A DNA stretch of 64,000 nucleotides, from positions 58,165-122,164 of the forward strand of contig NZ_NQKI01000012.1 in NCBI RefSeq assembly GCF_002269125.1, written 5' to 3'. Under the pieces are notes generated by a model. The model was not told the origin of the DNA, did no database searches, and saw only the letters and a list, made by a program, of their open reading frames with translations. Origin of the DNA: Pseudomonas lundensis. GTDB taxonomy: Bacteria > Pseudomonadota > Gammaproteobacteria > Pseudomonadales > Pseudomonadaceae. A program made the translations under genes and the position numbers. This document shows, piece after piece, positions 39,785 to 49,605 of the stretch (position 1 is its first letter; each line of letters starts with the position of its first letter).

Positions 39785-40531
39785 CTACAGCTGCTGCATC
39801 ATTTTTCGAACACCCGCTACATGGCGGCGGCTGACAATCAATGCATCACCATTGAGCCCTTTGAGGAACAGCTGGAAGTGCCCCAGCGGCGTGCGCTGCA
39901 GGCGCTCGATACGATTGCGCGCCACCAAGGCATTGCGGTGAATACGCACAAAGCGTTCGCCAAACTCGTCTTCCAACGCCTTGAGAGGCTCATCCAGCAA
40001 GACTTCGCCGCCTTCATGGCGCAAGGTCACGTATTTGTGGTCGGCAATAAAGTAGATCACCTGGTCGATAGGGATCAGCTCAATGCCTTTGCGGGTACGG
40101 GCGCTGATATGGCTGCGGGGGCCACTGCCCGATTGCGCTGCTGGACGGGTAAGCGCAGCCAGTTGAATGCGGTTGGGCCGGTGCGCCTCTTTCAGGGCGG
40201 CGCTGAGGTCCTGGGCATTCACCGGTTTGAGCACATAGCTGACGCCGCTGTCTTTCAGCGCCTGCTCGGGGAAGTCGTCAGGCGCCACGCAGAACACCAC
40301 GGAAGGCGGCAGTTCGCGCTCGCACAATTTCGCAGCCACTTGCAGCCCGTCCAGACCCGGCATGCGGATGTCGAGCAACACAACGTCCGGTTTCTGGCTC
40401 TCGATCAGGTTCAATGCCTCTTCGCCATCAGTGGCGACGGGCTCCAGCAACGTATAGCCCTCAAGCGAGCCGAGCAATCGGCTCAAATGCTCGCGGGCCA
40501 GGGTTTCGTCATCAACGATCAGGACATTCAT
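39785..40531 (-). CDS. algR: LytTR-type response regulator AlgR
   Basis: 248 residues, the same length as P. aeruginosa AlgR. The receiver domain has the acidic pair at residues 7-8 and the phosphoacceptor Asp54 (LLDIRMPG); residues ~145-248 form a LytTR DNA-binding domain (KGIELIPIDQVIYFIADHKY, FVRIHRNALVARNRIERL). AlgR controls alginate, type IV pili and rhamnolipid genes in P. aeruginosa. The start MNVLIVDDE at 40531 is preferred over the in-frame TTG at 40564. Its partner kinase gene algZ/fimS is not present upstream, where argH follows after a 385-base gap. Confidence 0.94.
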   Translation of the reverse strand: MNVLIVDDETLAREHLSRLLGSLEGYTLLEPVATDGEEALNLIESQKPDVVLLDIRMPGLDGLQVAAKLCERELPPSVVFCVAPDDFPEQALKDSGVSYVLKPVNAQDLSAALKEAHRPNRIQLAALTRPAAQSGSGPRSHISARTRKGIELIPIDQVIYFIADHKYVTLRHEGGEVLLDEPLKALEDEFGERFVRIHRNALVARNRIERLQRTPLGHFQLFLKGLNGDALIVSRRHVAGVRKMMQQL

Positions 40532-40916
40532 ATAGCGCTGTATTCCTGCGTGAGTCTCGCACAAGGATAGCGTAGACAGGTGAAGTGACGGCTGTCACGG
40601 CGATCGATGCTAAGACTAGCGCGAAGGCCAAAAAGTGCCGTAAACCGCACAGCAATATTCACCTGTATCTGTGGCTCGTTTTAATTGCGGATCCGTCGAA
40701 GCACCAGCAAACATCTGTAACGACTTATCCATACGACCAACTGTAGACGGTTGCCAAGCCGAAGGTGCTCAATCGATACATTTCGTTTCGGTATTTTGTT
40801 TATACCTCAGATCAGGCAAAAACCAGCCGACCTGCGTCAACGCCTTGAAGGGCAACCCTGTTATGATTCGCGGTAACTTTTTGTGTAACTCCCCTCAGCC
40901 GATTACGAGCGAATCC
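40532..40916. other. Intergenic region between algR and argH; algZ absent
   Basis: This 385-base divergent spacer holds no supported gene. An in-frame extension of argH back to 40671 exists but has no family match. In P. aeruginosa the membrane kinase gene algZ (fimS, about 360 codons) lies here; no part of it is visible. Confidence 0.65.
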
Positions 40917-42311
40917 ATGAGCACCGACAAGACCAATCAGTCCTGGGGCGGCCGCTTCAGTGAACCCGTCGACGCCTTCGTTGCGCGCTTCACCGCCTCC
41001 GTCACCTTCGACCAGCGCCTTTATCGTCACGACATCATGGGCTCCGTGGCCCACGCCACCATGCTGGCCAAGGTCGGTGTACTGACCGATGCCGAACGCG
41101 ACAGCATCATCGATGGCCTGAAGACCATCCAGAGCGAAATCGAAGCCGGTACGTTTGACTGGCGCATTGATCTGGAAGACGTGCACATGAACATCGAGGC
41201 GCGTCTGACCGACCGCATCGGCGTGACCGGTAAAAAACTGCATACAGGCCGTAGCCGCAACGATCAGGTGGCGACGGATATCCGCTTGTGGCTGCGCGAT
41301 GAAATCGACCTCATCCTGGCTGAAATCACCCGTTTGCAAAAAGGGTTGCTGGAGCAGGCCGAACGCGAGGCCGAGACCATCATGCCTGGCTTCACCCACC
41401 TGCAAACCGCCCAGCCCGTGACATTTGGTCACCACATGCTGGCGTGGTTTGAAATGCTCAGCCGCGACTACGAGCGCCTTGTAGACTGCCGCAAGCGCAC
41501 TAACCGCATGCCGCTGGGCAGCGCCGCACTGGCGGGCACCACGTACCCGATCGACCGCGAATTTACCGCGCAACTGCTGGGCTTTGATGCCGTTGGCGGC
41601 AACTCGCTGGACAACGTGTCGGATCGCGATTTCGCCATCGAATTCTGCGCTGCCGCCAGCATCGCGATGATGCACCTGTCGCGTTTCTCCGAAGAGCTGG
41701 TGCTGTGGACCAGCGCGCAGTTCCAGTTCATCGACTTGCCTGACCGTTTCTGCACCGGCAGCTCGATCATGCCGCAAAAGAAAAACCCGGATGTTCCCGA
41801 ACTGGTACGTGGCAAAAGCGGTCGCGTGTTCGGCGCGCTAATGGGCCTGTTGACCTTGATGAAGGGCCAGCCCCTGGCCTACAACAAGGACAATCAGGAA
41901 GACAAAGAGCCGCTGTTCGATGCCGCCGACACCCTGCGCGATTCGCTGCGAGCATTTGCCGACATGATTCCGGCGATCAAACCCAAGCACGCAATCATGC
42001 GCGAGGCTGCACTGCGCGGGTTCTCCACGGCGACCGATCTGGCGGACTATCTGGTACGCCGCGGCCTGCCGTTCCGCGACTGCCACGAAATCGTGGGTCA
42101 CGCCGTGAAGTACGGTGTTGAAACAGGCAAGGACCTGGCAGAGATGAGCCTCGACGAACTGCGCCAGTTCAGCGATCAAATCGACGACGACGTATTTGCG
42201 GTGCTGACACTGGAAGGCTCGGTCAATGCGCGTAATCACATTGGCGGCACTGCTCCGGCCCAGGTAAAGGCAGCGGTTGCTCGCGGCAAAGCCTTGCTGG
42301 CCAGCCGCTAA
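40917..42311 (+). CDS. argH: Argininosuccinate lyase
   Basis: Splits argininosuccinate to arginine and fumarate, the last step of arginine synthesis. 464 residues, starting [20 protein letters not shown]. The fumarase/aspartase superfamily signature [20 protein letters not shown] is intact, as are [13 protein letters not shown] and [15 protein letters not shown] 40917 matches the start of homologues. A GC-rich terminator follows. Confidence 0.97.
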   Translation: MSTDKTNQSWGGRFSEPVDAFVARFTASVTFDQRLYRHDIMGSVAHATMLAKVGVLTDAERDSIIDGLKTIQSEIEAGTFDWRIDLEDVHMNIEARLTDRIGVTGKKLHTGRSRNDQVATDIRLWLRDEIDLILAEITRLQKGLLEQAEREAETIMPGFTHLQTAQPVTFGHHMLAWFEMLSRDYERLVDCRKRTNRMPLGSAALAGTTYPIDREFTAQLLGFDAVGGNSLDNVSDRDFAIEFCAAASIAMMHLSRFSEELVLWTSAQFQFIDLPDRFCTGSSIMPQKKNPDVPELVRGKSGRVFGALMGLLTLMKGQPLAYNKDNQEDKEPLFDAADTLRDSLRAFADMIPAIKPKHAIMREAALRGFSTATDLADYLVRRGLPFRDCHEIVGHAVKYGVETGKDLAEMSLDELRQFSDQIDDDVFAVLTLEGSVNARNHIGGTAPAQVKAAVARGKALLASR

Positions 42312-42384
42312 CAATCGGTAGTCGCTGTCCGGGCAATGGCAGCCGTCGGGGTCAACCCACGTGCAACTCGTCAGCGACTACATC

Positions 42385-42413
42385 CGGGCGCCCAAGGGCG
42401 CCCGATTATTTCT
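42385..42413 (+). terminator. argH terminator
   Basis: The stem CGGGCGCC-CAAG-GGCGCCCG is followed by attatttctt on the plus strand, 73 bases after the argH stop. The convergent glutathione transferase gene ends inside this tail, so the element may serve both genes. Confidence 0.65.
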
Positions 42414-43065
42414 TGCTACTGATCCACGCCATAAATTGCGGCATGGCCGCGGTTTTGTCGGCGGCGATCTTCTGCGCATGCGGGGTTTGCTCAAGTTGCT
42501 TGAGTAAGGCTTTCGCCGCAGGCCACTCGGCCAACAAATCCAGTCCAAATACTTTATGCCCTACGGCACACGCCAGATCCACGCTGTAGAGGAAGAAAAT
42601 GTCCGCCACACTCAAGGTTTCGCCTGCCACATACGGGGCGAATTTACCGTGCCTGCCGAGGGAAGAAATGCCTTGAATCAACTCGGCTTTAGCTCTTTCC
42701 TTAATCTCCTCCGACACTTTCATGCCAAAGAAAGCCTCGGGATAACACGCGCGGGCTGGCAACTCGATGTACAGCTCGATTTCCTTGGCCAGCGCCAGCA
42801 CCTGAGCACGCTCGAACGGATCGGCTGGCAGCAGGGCGGCGCCCGGTTGAGTGTCTTCAATGTATTGCAGGATCACGCTGGTTTCGTTGATGAAGCCCTG
42901 CTCAACACCCAGCACCGGCACTTTGCCACGCGGGCTGATGGCCAGCGCTTCGGGGGTCTGGGCGGCAAAAAACGGCACTTCCTCAAACGGCACGCCTTTT
43001 TCCAGCAGCGCCATTTTGACCATGTTGTAGTAGTTGCTGACTGCAAATCCGTAAAGCTTGAGCAT
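42406..43065 (-). CDS. Glutathione S-transferase family protein
   Basis: 219 residues with an N-terminal thioredoxin-fold GST domain (MLKLYGFAVSNYYNMVKMAL, SPRGKVPVLG with cis-Pro, ETSVILQYIED with the glutathione-binding Glu-Thr/Ser pair) and an all-helical C-terminal domain (YVAGETLSVADIFFLYSVDL). The substrate is unknown. The usual catalytic Ser/Tyr/Cys near residue 9-15 could be Ser10 or Tyr12/13. It is a single gene convergent with argH. Confidence 0.92.
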   Translation of the reverse strand: MLKLYGFAVSNYYNMVKMALLEKGVPFEEVPFFAAQTPEALAISPRGKVPVLGVEQGFINETSVILQYIEDTQPGAALLPADPFERAQVLALAKEIELYIELPARACYPEAFFGMKVSEEIKERAKAELIQGISSLGRHGKFAPYVAGETLSVADIFFLYSVDLACAVGHKVFGLDLLAEWPAAKALLKQLEQTPHAQKIAADKTAAMPQFMAWISSKK

Positions 43066-43192
43066 TGCGAAGCCTCCAGGCCGGGTTGGGGGGTGGGCAG
43101 CGTTTGTTATAGAGGTTCACCACTCGACTGGCTAGCAGCATCACTGCGCTGAATGCAGTTAAACTGCCCGCCTTTACTTAAGGAGCCTGCCC

Positions 43193-43477
43193 ATGAGCGA
43201 GCCAACAGACATCGATAGCGACGAAGAAGCGTTCGCCGAAAACACCCTGATCGAGGCCATCGAAAACCAAATAGAGGCCGACAACCCGCCTGCTGCCAAA
43301 GCCACATTCAACAAGCTGACGCTAGTGGGCTATGAGCGCGATGACATTTTGAACATGATGGCCCACGTGCTGGCTGTGGAAATTGACGCGATTCTCGAAG
43401 AAGACCGCGCCTTCAACACCGAGTGGTACGAAGCCGCGTTGCGCGCACTGCCCGAGCTGCCACCCGAGAAAAACTGA
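43193..43477 (+). CDS. Conserved small acidic protein of unknown function
   Basis: 94 residues, strongly acidic (start MSEPTDIDSDEEAFAENTLI), predicted soluble and helical, with the segment KLTLVGYERDDILNMMAHVL followed by a second helix. I recognise it as a pseudomonad conserved hypothetical without a known role. The ribosome site AAGGAG stands 8 bases before the ATG. It converges with the GGDEF-EAL gene, 8 bases apart. Confidence 0.8.
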   Translation: MSEPTDIDSDEEAFAENTLIEAIENQIEADNPPAAKATFNKLTLVGYERDDILNMMAHVLAVEIDAILEEDRAFNTEWYEAALRALPELPPEKN

Positions 43478-43485
43478 GCCGGCAC

Positions 43486-45408
43486 TCAGGAGCGAATCGT
43501 CGGCGCCCGCTGCCAATCCAACGCGTGGGCGGGCACCGGACGACCAAACCAGTAGCCCTGCCCCAAGTCGCAATGGTGGTCGAGCAGGAATTGCGCCTGT
43601 TCGACATACTCGATCCCTTCAGCGTGCACCTGCATGCCCATGCTCTGCGCCAGCGCGATGACTGCGCGCACGATGGCCACATCGTCATCGTCACTCGGCA
43701 GCCCGGCGACAAAACCCTGATCGATCTTGAGCTTTTGCACCGGCAATCGCTTGAGCCGCAACAGCGACGAAAAACCGGTGCCGAAGTCATCAATCGCCAG
43801 TCGCAACCCCAGCTCACGCAGGCGATGCATCTGCTCCAGCGCAACTTCAGAATTGTCCATGACCGCACTTTCGGTCACTTCCAGCTCCAGCAACGCGGGA
43901 TTCAGCCCGGTGTCCGTCAAGACTGTAGACACCAACTGATACAGCTCGGGCCGCGCAAAGAGGCGGCTGGAAATGTTCACGGCGACAAACGACAACTCCA
44001 CGCCCGCCGCTTGCCATTGGCACATCTGCCAGCAGGCCTGCTCCAGCACCCACGCATCAATCTCGGCAATCAACCCCGTACGCTCGGCAATCGGAATAAA
44101 TTCGCCCGGCGCCACCAGACCGCGTTGCGGGTGCTGCCAACGTACCAACGCCTCAACGCCCACCATGCGGCTGGAGGTCAAGTCGTGAACCGGTTGGAAA
44201 TAGACGCGCAGCTCATGCTGTTCCAGGGCGCGCCGTAAATCACTGGCCACTTCAATGCGGTATTGCGCATGGGCAGTCAGTTCTTCGGTGTACAAAGCGT
44301 AGCCTTCGCGGCCCGCGCTTTTGGCCTTGAACAACGCCGAGTCGGCATTGCGCAGCAATTGTTCGGCATTCAGGGCGTCATTGGGGTACAAGCTGATGCC
44401 CACACTGGCGCTGATGAACAGCTGGTGGGTTTCAATGATAAAGGCGCCCTTCATGACTTCGAGCACTTGCTGGGCAAAGCCGGCAGCCTGAGCAACCTGT
44501 GTGCAGGTTTCCACCAGCACGGCGAATTCATCGCCGCCCAGACGAGCCACGGTAAAGCCTTTACCGAACACCGCCGTCAGGCGCTCACCCACGGCCTTGA
44601 GCAACAGGTCACCGACGTTGTGGCCCATGCTGTCGTTGATGATTTTGAAATGATCGAGGTCGATCATCAGCAGCGCGCAACCCGATTTGTGCCGTTGCGC
44701 GTACGCCAGCGCCTGTTCGGCACGGTCAGTGAACAGCAAGCGGTTTGGCAGGTCAGTCAGTGGATCGTGATGCGCCAGACGCATCAATTCGGTTTGGGTG
44801 TTTTTGATTGCAGAAATGTCCGAAAACACTGCCACGTAATGGCTGACCCGGTCTTGGCTGTCGCGAACGGGGCGAATTGTCTGCCATTGAGGATAGATCT
44901 CGCCGCTTTTGCGACGATTCCAGATCTCACCGTGCCATTCGCCGGTTTTTTCCAGCGATTCGAACACGGCCTGATAAAATTCCGGCCCATGATGCCCAGA
45001 CTTGAACATGTTGGGCCGTTGACCCAGTACCTCGTCAGGTGCATAGCCGGTGATTTTCACCAACGCCGGGTTCACGTGCACGATGACGCCATTGTGATCG
45101 CTGACCAGCACGCCCTCACGGGTGCAGTCGAACACCACCGCAGCCTGACGCAGGCGCTCTTGATCCTGACGCTGGCGTTTCAAGCGCGCGCCCATACCCA
45201 AAAAACTGAACAGGCGGGCACGTGCGACGAATATCAGCCCGGCACTCACACACACCCAAACATAGCTATTAACCAGCTGCCAGCGCGCCAATTGGGCTGA
45301 ATCATCAAGAAAACTGTTCAATAAATGATCAGTGAGCAACAGCCACGAGACCGACAACAGCCCGTATAAAAGGGCTGCACGCATGGCATCACGATAAGAA
45401 ACCGACAT
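43486..45408 (-). CDS. PAS-GGDEF-EAL cyclic-di-GMP enzyme
   Basis: 640 residues: two N-terminal membrane segments (residues ~10-30 and ~45-65), a PAS domain (~80-200; TREGVLVSDHNGVIVHVNPA, PQWQTIRPVRD), a GGDEF domain with intact RLGGDEFAVLVE (~295) and an EAL domain with intact MVGVEALVRWQHP, ELEVTESAVMDN and IDDFGTGFSSL. Both catalytic sites look complete, so it could make or break c-di-GMP depending on the PAS signal. The membrane anchor and PAS point to a redox or small-molecule input. Confidence 0.92.
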   Translation of the reverse strand: MSVSYRDAMRAALLYGLLSVSWLLLTDHLLNSFLDDSAQLARWQLVNSYVWVCVSAGLIFVARARLFSFLGMGARLKRQRQDQERLRQAAVVFDCTREGVLVSDHNGVIVHVNPALVKITGYAPDEVLGQRPNMFKSGHHGPEFYQAVFESLEKTGEWHGEIWNRRKSGEIYPQWQTIRPVRDSQDRVSHYVAVFSDISAIKNTQTELMRLAHHDPLTDLPNRLLFTDRAEQALAYAQRHKSGCALLMIDLDHFKIINDSMGHNVGDLLLKAVGERLTAVFGKGFTVARLGGDEFAVLVETCTQVAQAAGFAQQVLEVMKGAFIIETHQLFISASVGISLYPNDALNAEQLLRNADSALFKAKSAGREGYALYTEELTAHAQYRIEVASDLRRALEQHELRVYFQPVHDLTSSRMVGVEALVRWQHPQRGLVAPGEFIPIAERTGLIAEIDAWVLEQACWQMCQWQAAGVELSFVAVNISSRLFARPELYQLVSTVLTDTGLNPALLELEVTESAVMDNSEVALEQMHRLRELGLRLAIDDFGTGFSSLLRLKRLPVQKLKIDQGFVAGLPSDDDDVAIVRAVIALAQSMGMQVHAEGIEYVEQAQFLLDHHCDLGQGYWFGRPVPAHALDWQRAPTIRS

Positions 45409-45558
45409 AAGACAGTCAAAACGCCTACAAAAAAAGAGGAATTATAGTGTAAGAAACATCCCGCGACTGTTATCTGAAAGGCCGACTGGTTTTATCTGCC
45501 TGCATAGTGATAATGCGTGTTGCAGTTTTTTTCATCTTCCCCGAGGGCCAAACAGCCT

Positions 45559-46743
45559 ATGTGGTACAACGGTTTACTCGACTTGTCAGCCTGGCAACTG
45601 GTGGCAGTCACTCTGTTGATGACCCACGTGACCATTATTGGTGTCACGGTTTATCTCCATCGCTATTCAGCTCACCGCTCCCTGGAGCTCAATGGTGGCC
45701 TGAAACACTTCTTCCGCTTCTGGCTGTGGCTCACCACTGCACAGAACACGCGCGAGTGGACTGCCATCCACCGCAAACACCACGCCAAATGCGAAACCAC
45801 CGATGATCCGCACAGCCCGGTCATCAAAGGGTTATCGACCGTTTTGCGCAAAGGTGCAGAGCTTTATCGCGAAGAAGCACAAAATCCCGAAACCCTGCGC
45901 ATCTATGGCAAGAACTGCCCTGAAGACTGGATTGAGCGCAATCTGTACTCGCGTTACAAACTGTTGGGCGTTGCGATCATGCTCGCCATCGACCTGCTGC
46001 TGTTCGGCGCCATCGGCCTGACCATCTGGGCGATCCAGATGATGTGGATTCCCGTCTGGGCCGCTGGCGTAGTAAACGGTCTGGGCCATGCGGTGGGTTA
46101 TCGCAACTTCGAATGCCGCGACGCAGCGACCAATCTGGTGCCGTGGGGCATCATTATTGGCGGCGAAGAGCTGCACAACAATCACCACACCTACCCGAAC
46201 TCGGCCAAGATGTCGGTGAAAAAGTGGGAGTTCGACCTCGGCTGGGCGTGGATCAAAGTGTTCAGCTTTTTACGTCTTGCCAAAGTGCAGCGGGTTGCCC
46301 CCATCGCCCACCGGGTCGAAGGCAAAGGCAGCCTGGACATGGACACCGCCATGGCCATCTTGAACAACCGTTTTCAGATCATGGCGCAGTACCGCAAGTT
46401 GGTAATTGCACCGCTGGTTAAGCAAGAGCTGGCCAAGGTCGATCATTCAGTGCGCCACCAGTTCCGCCGTGCCAAGCGCTTGCTGTCACGCGAGACCAGT
46501 TTGCTGGAAGACCGTCATCACCAACGTATCGAGACGTTGCTTGAGCACAGCCAGTCGCTGAAAGTGATTTACGAAAAGCGGCTGGCCTTGCAACAGATCT
46601 GGGTCAAGACCAGCTCCAACGGGCACGACATGTTGGCGGCAATCAAAGATTGGGTCCACGAAGCTGAGGCCAGCGGGATTCAATCACTGCGAGAGTTCGC
46701 CAAGCAGTTGAAGACGTACTCGCTGCGCCCGGCAGCGGTTTAA
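45559..46743 (+). CDS. desA: Fatty acid delta-9 desaturase DesA
   Basis: 394 residues, membrane di-iron desaturase that introduces a double bond into phospholipid acyl chains. The three histidine boxes are present: HRYSAH, HRKHH and HNNHH. Membrane segments at residues ~8-35, ~55-75 and ~140-185; the C-terminal ~130 residues are a helical cytoplasmic tail. The ATG at 45559 (MWYNGLLDLSAW) equals the start in P. aeruginosa DesA as I recall it; the in-frame TTG at 45517 adds residues without a match. Confidence 0.94.
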   Translation: MWYNGLLDLSAWQLVAVTLLMTHVTIIGVTVYLHRYSAHRSLELNGGLKHFFRFWLWLTTAQNTREWTAIHRKHHAKCETTDDPHSPVIKGLSTVLRKGAELYREEAQNPETLRIYGKNCPEDWIERNLYSRYKLLGVAIMLAIDLLLFGAIGLTIWAIQMMWIPVWAAGVVNGLGHAVGYRNFECRDAATNLVPWGIIIGGEELHNNHHTYPNSAKMSVKKWEFDLGWAWIKVFSFLRLAKVQRVAPIAHRVEGKGSLDMDTAMAILNNRFQIMAQYRKLVIAPLVKQELAKVDHSVRHQFRRAKRLLSRETSLLEDRHHQRIETLLEHSQSLKVIYEKRLALQQIWVKTSSNGHDMLAAIKDWVHEAEASGIQSLREFAKQLKTYSLRPAAV

Positions 46744-46786
46744 AGGAGAGCGTGCAACCGTTGCTACAGGCAGCAGTTGCACAAGC

Positions 46787-48001
46787 TCAAGACTTTTTAA
46801 GCAGACGCTCCAGCTCCGGCACGCCAACTTTCAACAGGCGTGCCGTTTTGCTTTTAGCCACCTCGTTCACCCCTTCGCCAGGCTGCAAGCTGGCCACCTG
46901 CCCCGCCAGATTCATCAGCAAGGCTTCCCGCGAATACACCCCGCCACCCAAGTGATATATCGCCGCGATCAGCTCGCGCAGCTCCAGCGGTAAACGCCAA
47001 CGGGTGCGCAACGCCGAACCATAGGCCGCGCCGAACTCAGCCAGCGACTCGTCAATGGCTTGAGTGTCCAGCGCGCCACCGGCCTGCTGCCACTCCTGCA
47101 AACAGCGTAATAACGCCAGATCTCCCAGCCGATGCAGTAACCCGGCGCAGTAGCAGCGCTCCTGATCCAGCATCAACAGGCGAGCCAACGTGCGCCCGTA
47201 TTCAGCGGTGTGCAGCGACGCGTTCCAGTAATGTTCCGCGTAATCAGCCAGGCAAGGGTCGCTGAGACGAGCGCTGCGTTTGAGGGTCAACCCGAGCACC
47301 AGATTCATACTTTGCGCCGGCCCGAGGCGTTGCAACGCCTGCGCAAGCGTCTGCACCGGACTGGCCTGATGCTGGGCTGCGCTGTTGGCGGCCGCAATCA
47401 GCACCGCCGTAATTTGCGGGTCGGTGCGCACCTCTTGCTCAAGCAGTTTCAGGTCCAGGCCACCCGGATTGAGGCTGCGCTTGACCGCCAACTGCACGTC
47501 GGCCAGCAAAGGCGCGCCATCCGATGAGGCACGCCGGTGTTCCAGAAACCGCGTGAGGGTCATACCGGGGGTCAACGCCGGAACGTCGCACGCCACCTCT
47601 TGCCCCGCGCTCAGCAGCAGGCCTTGCAATCGCTGTGTCAGACCGGGCATGTCCAGCGGTTTGGTCAGGTAAGCCGTGGGCACCAGTGGCAAGGCTTCCC
47701 GCACGCTGGCACTGTCGTTGCGATTACTCAACAAGATAAACGGCAAAACAGGGCTTCGCCGGCGCTGACGCACGTGGCGCAACAGATCGAGACCGCTGAC
47801 GCCAGAGAGGTCCCAGTCAGCGATCACCAGGTCGCAGCTCTTTTCGCCCAACAGTGCGATCGCCTGCTGACCTTCGCCACATACATCCAGTCGCGCGTCG
47901 CAACGCACACTCAGTACCACTTGTTTGAGCAGATCCCGAGACCACGGGTCGGTCTCGGCAATCAGCACGCTCGGCGCAGTGGACACATCAACAGCAGTCA
48001 T
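46787..48001 (-). CDS. Response regulator with HDOD output domain
   Basis: 404 residues: an N-terminal receiver domain (residues ~10-130; likely phosphoacceptor Asp62 in LVIADWDLSG; the conserved Lys lies in TAYLTKPLDM) and an HDOD domain (residues ~165-380; GGLDLKLLEQEVRTDPQITA, then LHTAEYGRTLARL and YCAGLLHRLGDLAL). HDOD proteins act in signalling without a known catalytic site. No cognate histidine kinase is adjacent. Gene is convergent with desA. Confidence 0.9.
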   Translation of the reverse strand: MTAVDVSTAPSVLIAETDPWSRDLLKQVVLSVRCDARLDVCGEGQQAIALLGEKSCDLVIADWDLSGVSGLDLLRHVRQRRRSPVLPFILLSNRNDSASVREALPLVPTAYLTKPLDMPGLTQRLQGLLLSAGQEVACDVPALTPGMTLTRFLEHRRASSDGAPLLADVQLAVKRSLNPGGLDLKLLEQEVRTDPQITAVLIAAANSAAQHQASPVQTLAQALQRLGPAQSMNLVLGLTLKRSARLSDPCLADYAEHYWNASLHTAEYGRTLARLLMLDQERCYCAGLLHRLGDLALLRCLQEWQQAGGALDTQAIDESLAEFGAAYGSALRTRWRLPLELRELIAAIYHLGGGVYSREALLMNLAGQVASLQPGEGVNEVAKSKTARLLKVGVPELERLLKKS

Positions 48002-48088
48002 GAATACGCTCCGGGGAATGTCTATGCACCTTAGTCAATGCCGCGCGTCGGATACAGGCCAAATGCCCTAATTGCGCTTTACAGACGC

Positions 48089-48114
48089 AAAAAAACCGCC
48101 GAAGCGGTTTTTTT
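48089..48114. terminator. Bidirectional terminator after gabT
   Basis: AAAAAAACCGC-CGAA-GCGGTTTTTTT: a short GC stem with a tetraloop flanked by seven A and seven T, so it works on both strands. It follows the gabT stop on the minus strand. Confidence 0.85.
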
Positions 48115-48145
48115 GTGTCACGTATCACAACTTACACGCCAAGAC

Positions 48146-49429
48146 TCACGCCAGTTCAGCGAAGCACTCTTCGATGATGGCCAGGCCTTTGTCCAGTTGT
48201 TCGTCAGGCGAGGTCAGCGGCACCAACACCCGCAATACGTTGCCGTAAGGACCGCACGACAACAGGATCAGACCTTTCTCACGCGCTTTGGCGACGACCT
48301 GTGCCACGGCCGCTGCGTTTGGTTTGTGGGAGTCGCCGCCTTCAAACAGCTCAACCGCGATCATGGCACCCAGTGCGCGAACATCACCGATGACCGGGTA
48401 CTTGGCCTGGATAGCCTTGAGGCCGGTAACCAGACGCTCGCCCACCGCTTTGCAGCGGTCCAGCAAGTGTTCTTCTTCAAACACGTCCAGCACAGCCAAC
48501 GCAGCCGCACAGGCAATCGGGCTACCGGCATACGTGCCACCCAGACCGCCCGGTGCGATGGCGTCCATCAGCTCGGCCTTGCCGCACACACCGGCCAGCG
48601 GGAAGCCGCCCGCGATGGATTTGGCAAACGTGGTCAAGTCGGCAGTTACGCCCATCTGCTCCATGGCGAAGAACGTACCGGTACGCCCTGCACCGGTCTG
48701 TACCTCATCCGCGATCAACAGGATGCCGTGCTTGTCACACAGCTCGCGCAGGCGCGCCATGAACGCTTTCGGCGCCACGTAGAAACCACCTTCACCCTGT
48801 ACCGGCTCGATGATGATGGCGGCGATGTCTTTCGGCTCGGCATCGTTTTTGAAGATGCGCTCGATGCTGGCGATAGAGTCGTCAACGCTGATGCCATGCA
48901 GTTCGCACGGGTACAGCGCACGGAAGATCCCGCCCGGCATCAGGCCCATGCCGGCCGAGTAAGGCACGACTTTACCGGTCAGGCCCAGCGTCATCATGGT
49001 ACGGCCGTGGTAGGCGCCGGTGAATGCAATCACACCCGCACGACCCGTGGCGGCGCGGGCGATTTTCACGGCGTTTTCCACGGCTTCAGAACCGGTGGTG
49101 ACCAGCAAGGTTTTCTTGTCGAAATTGCCCGGCACCTTGGCGTTGATTTTTTCACACAGCTCAACGTAGGGCTCGTAGGCCAGTACCTGGAAGCAGGTGT
49201 GGGTCAGTTTGGTCAGTTGCTCTTGAACAGCGGCAACGATTTTCGGGTGCAGGTGACCGGTGTTGAGTACGGCAATACCGCCTGCGAAGTCGATGAATTC
49301 ACGACCTTCAACGTCAGTCACGGTCGCGTTCTTCGCAGACTCGGCGAAGATCGGGTGAATCTGGCCAACACCGCGCGGGACAGCGGCTTCACGGCGTTTC
49401 ATCAGGGATGCGTTGGTCTTGTTGCTCAT
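48146..49429 (-). CDS. gabT: 4-aminobutyrate aminotransferase
   Basis: 427 residues, PLP enzyme moving the amino group of GABA to 2-oxoglutarate and forming succinate semialdehyde. The PLP lysine lies in LTTFAKSIAGGFPLAGVCGK near residue 268; the TTGSEAVENAVKIARAATG segment binds PLP phosphate. It is transcribed after gabD, 176 bases downstream on the same strand. The start MSNKTNASLMKRREA at 49429 is preferred to in-frame 49441. Confidence 0.96.
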   Translation of the reverse strand: MSNKTNASLMKRREAAVPRGVGQIHPIFAESAKNATVTDVEGREFIDFAGGIAVLNTGHLHPKIVAAVQEQLTKLTHTCFQVLAYEPYVELCEKINAKVPGNFDKKTLLVTTGSEAVENAVKIARAATGRAGVIAFTGAYHGRTMMTLGLTGKVVPYSAGMGLMPGGIFRALYPCELHGISVDDSIASIERIFKNDAEPKDIAAIIIEPVQGEGGFYVAPKAFMARLRELCDKHGILLIADEVQTGAGRTGTFFAMEQMGVTADLTTFAKSIAGGFPLAGVCGKAELMDAIAPGGLGGTYAGSPIACAAALAVLDVFEEEHLLDRCKAVGERLVTGLKAIQAKYPVIGDVRALGAMIAVELFEGGDSHKPNAAAVAQVVAKAREKGLILLSCGPYGNVLRVLVPLTSPDEQLDKGLAIIEECFAELA

Positions 49430-49605
49430 GGGTGTCCTCATTCGCCGCTCATCAAACGGCGTGGTTCAAGGCTGACGCGCCGGGGAGACAACCAGGCCAG
49501 CATGCGATGATCGACTGGCATGGCGCTCCCGGCCACAGGAATTAACACGTTGAAACGCAGAGGAAGCATCGCTCTCGTGCCCCCTCTGCTGAACCACCCG
49601 CCGGG

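Noticed and set aside
46752..46780. Imperfect hairpin between desA and the HDOD gene
   Set aside because: Arms GTGCAAC/GTTGCAC are interrupted and lack a T tract; too weak to list as a terminator.
48038..49510. 490-codon plus-strand frame opposite gabT
   Set aside because: It lies antisense to the strongly conserved gabT gene, and its content follows from GC-rich third positions.
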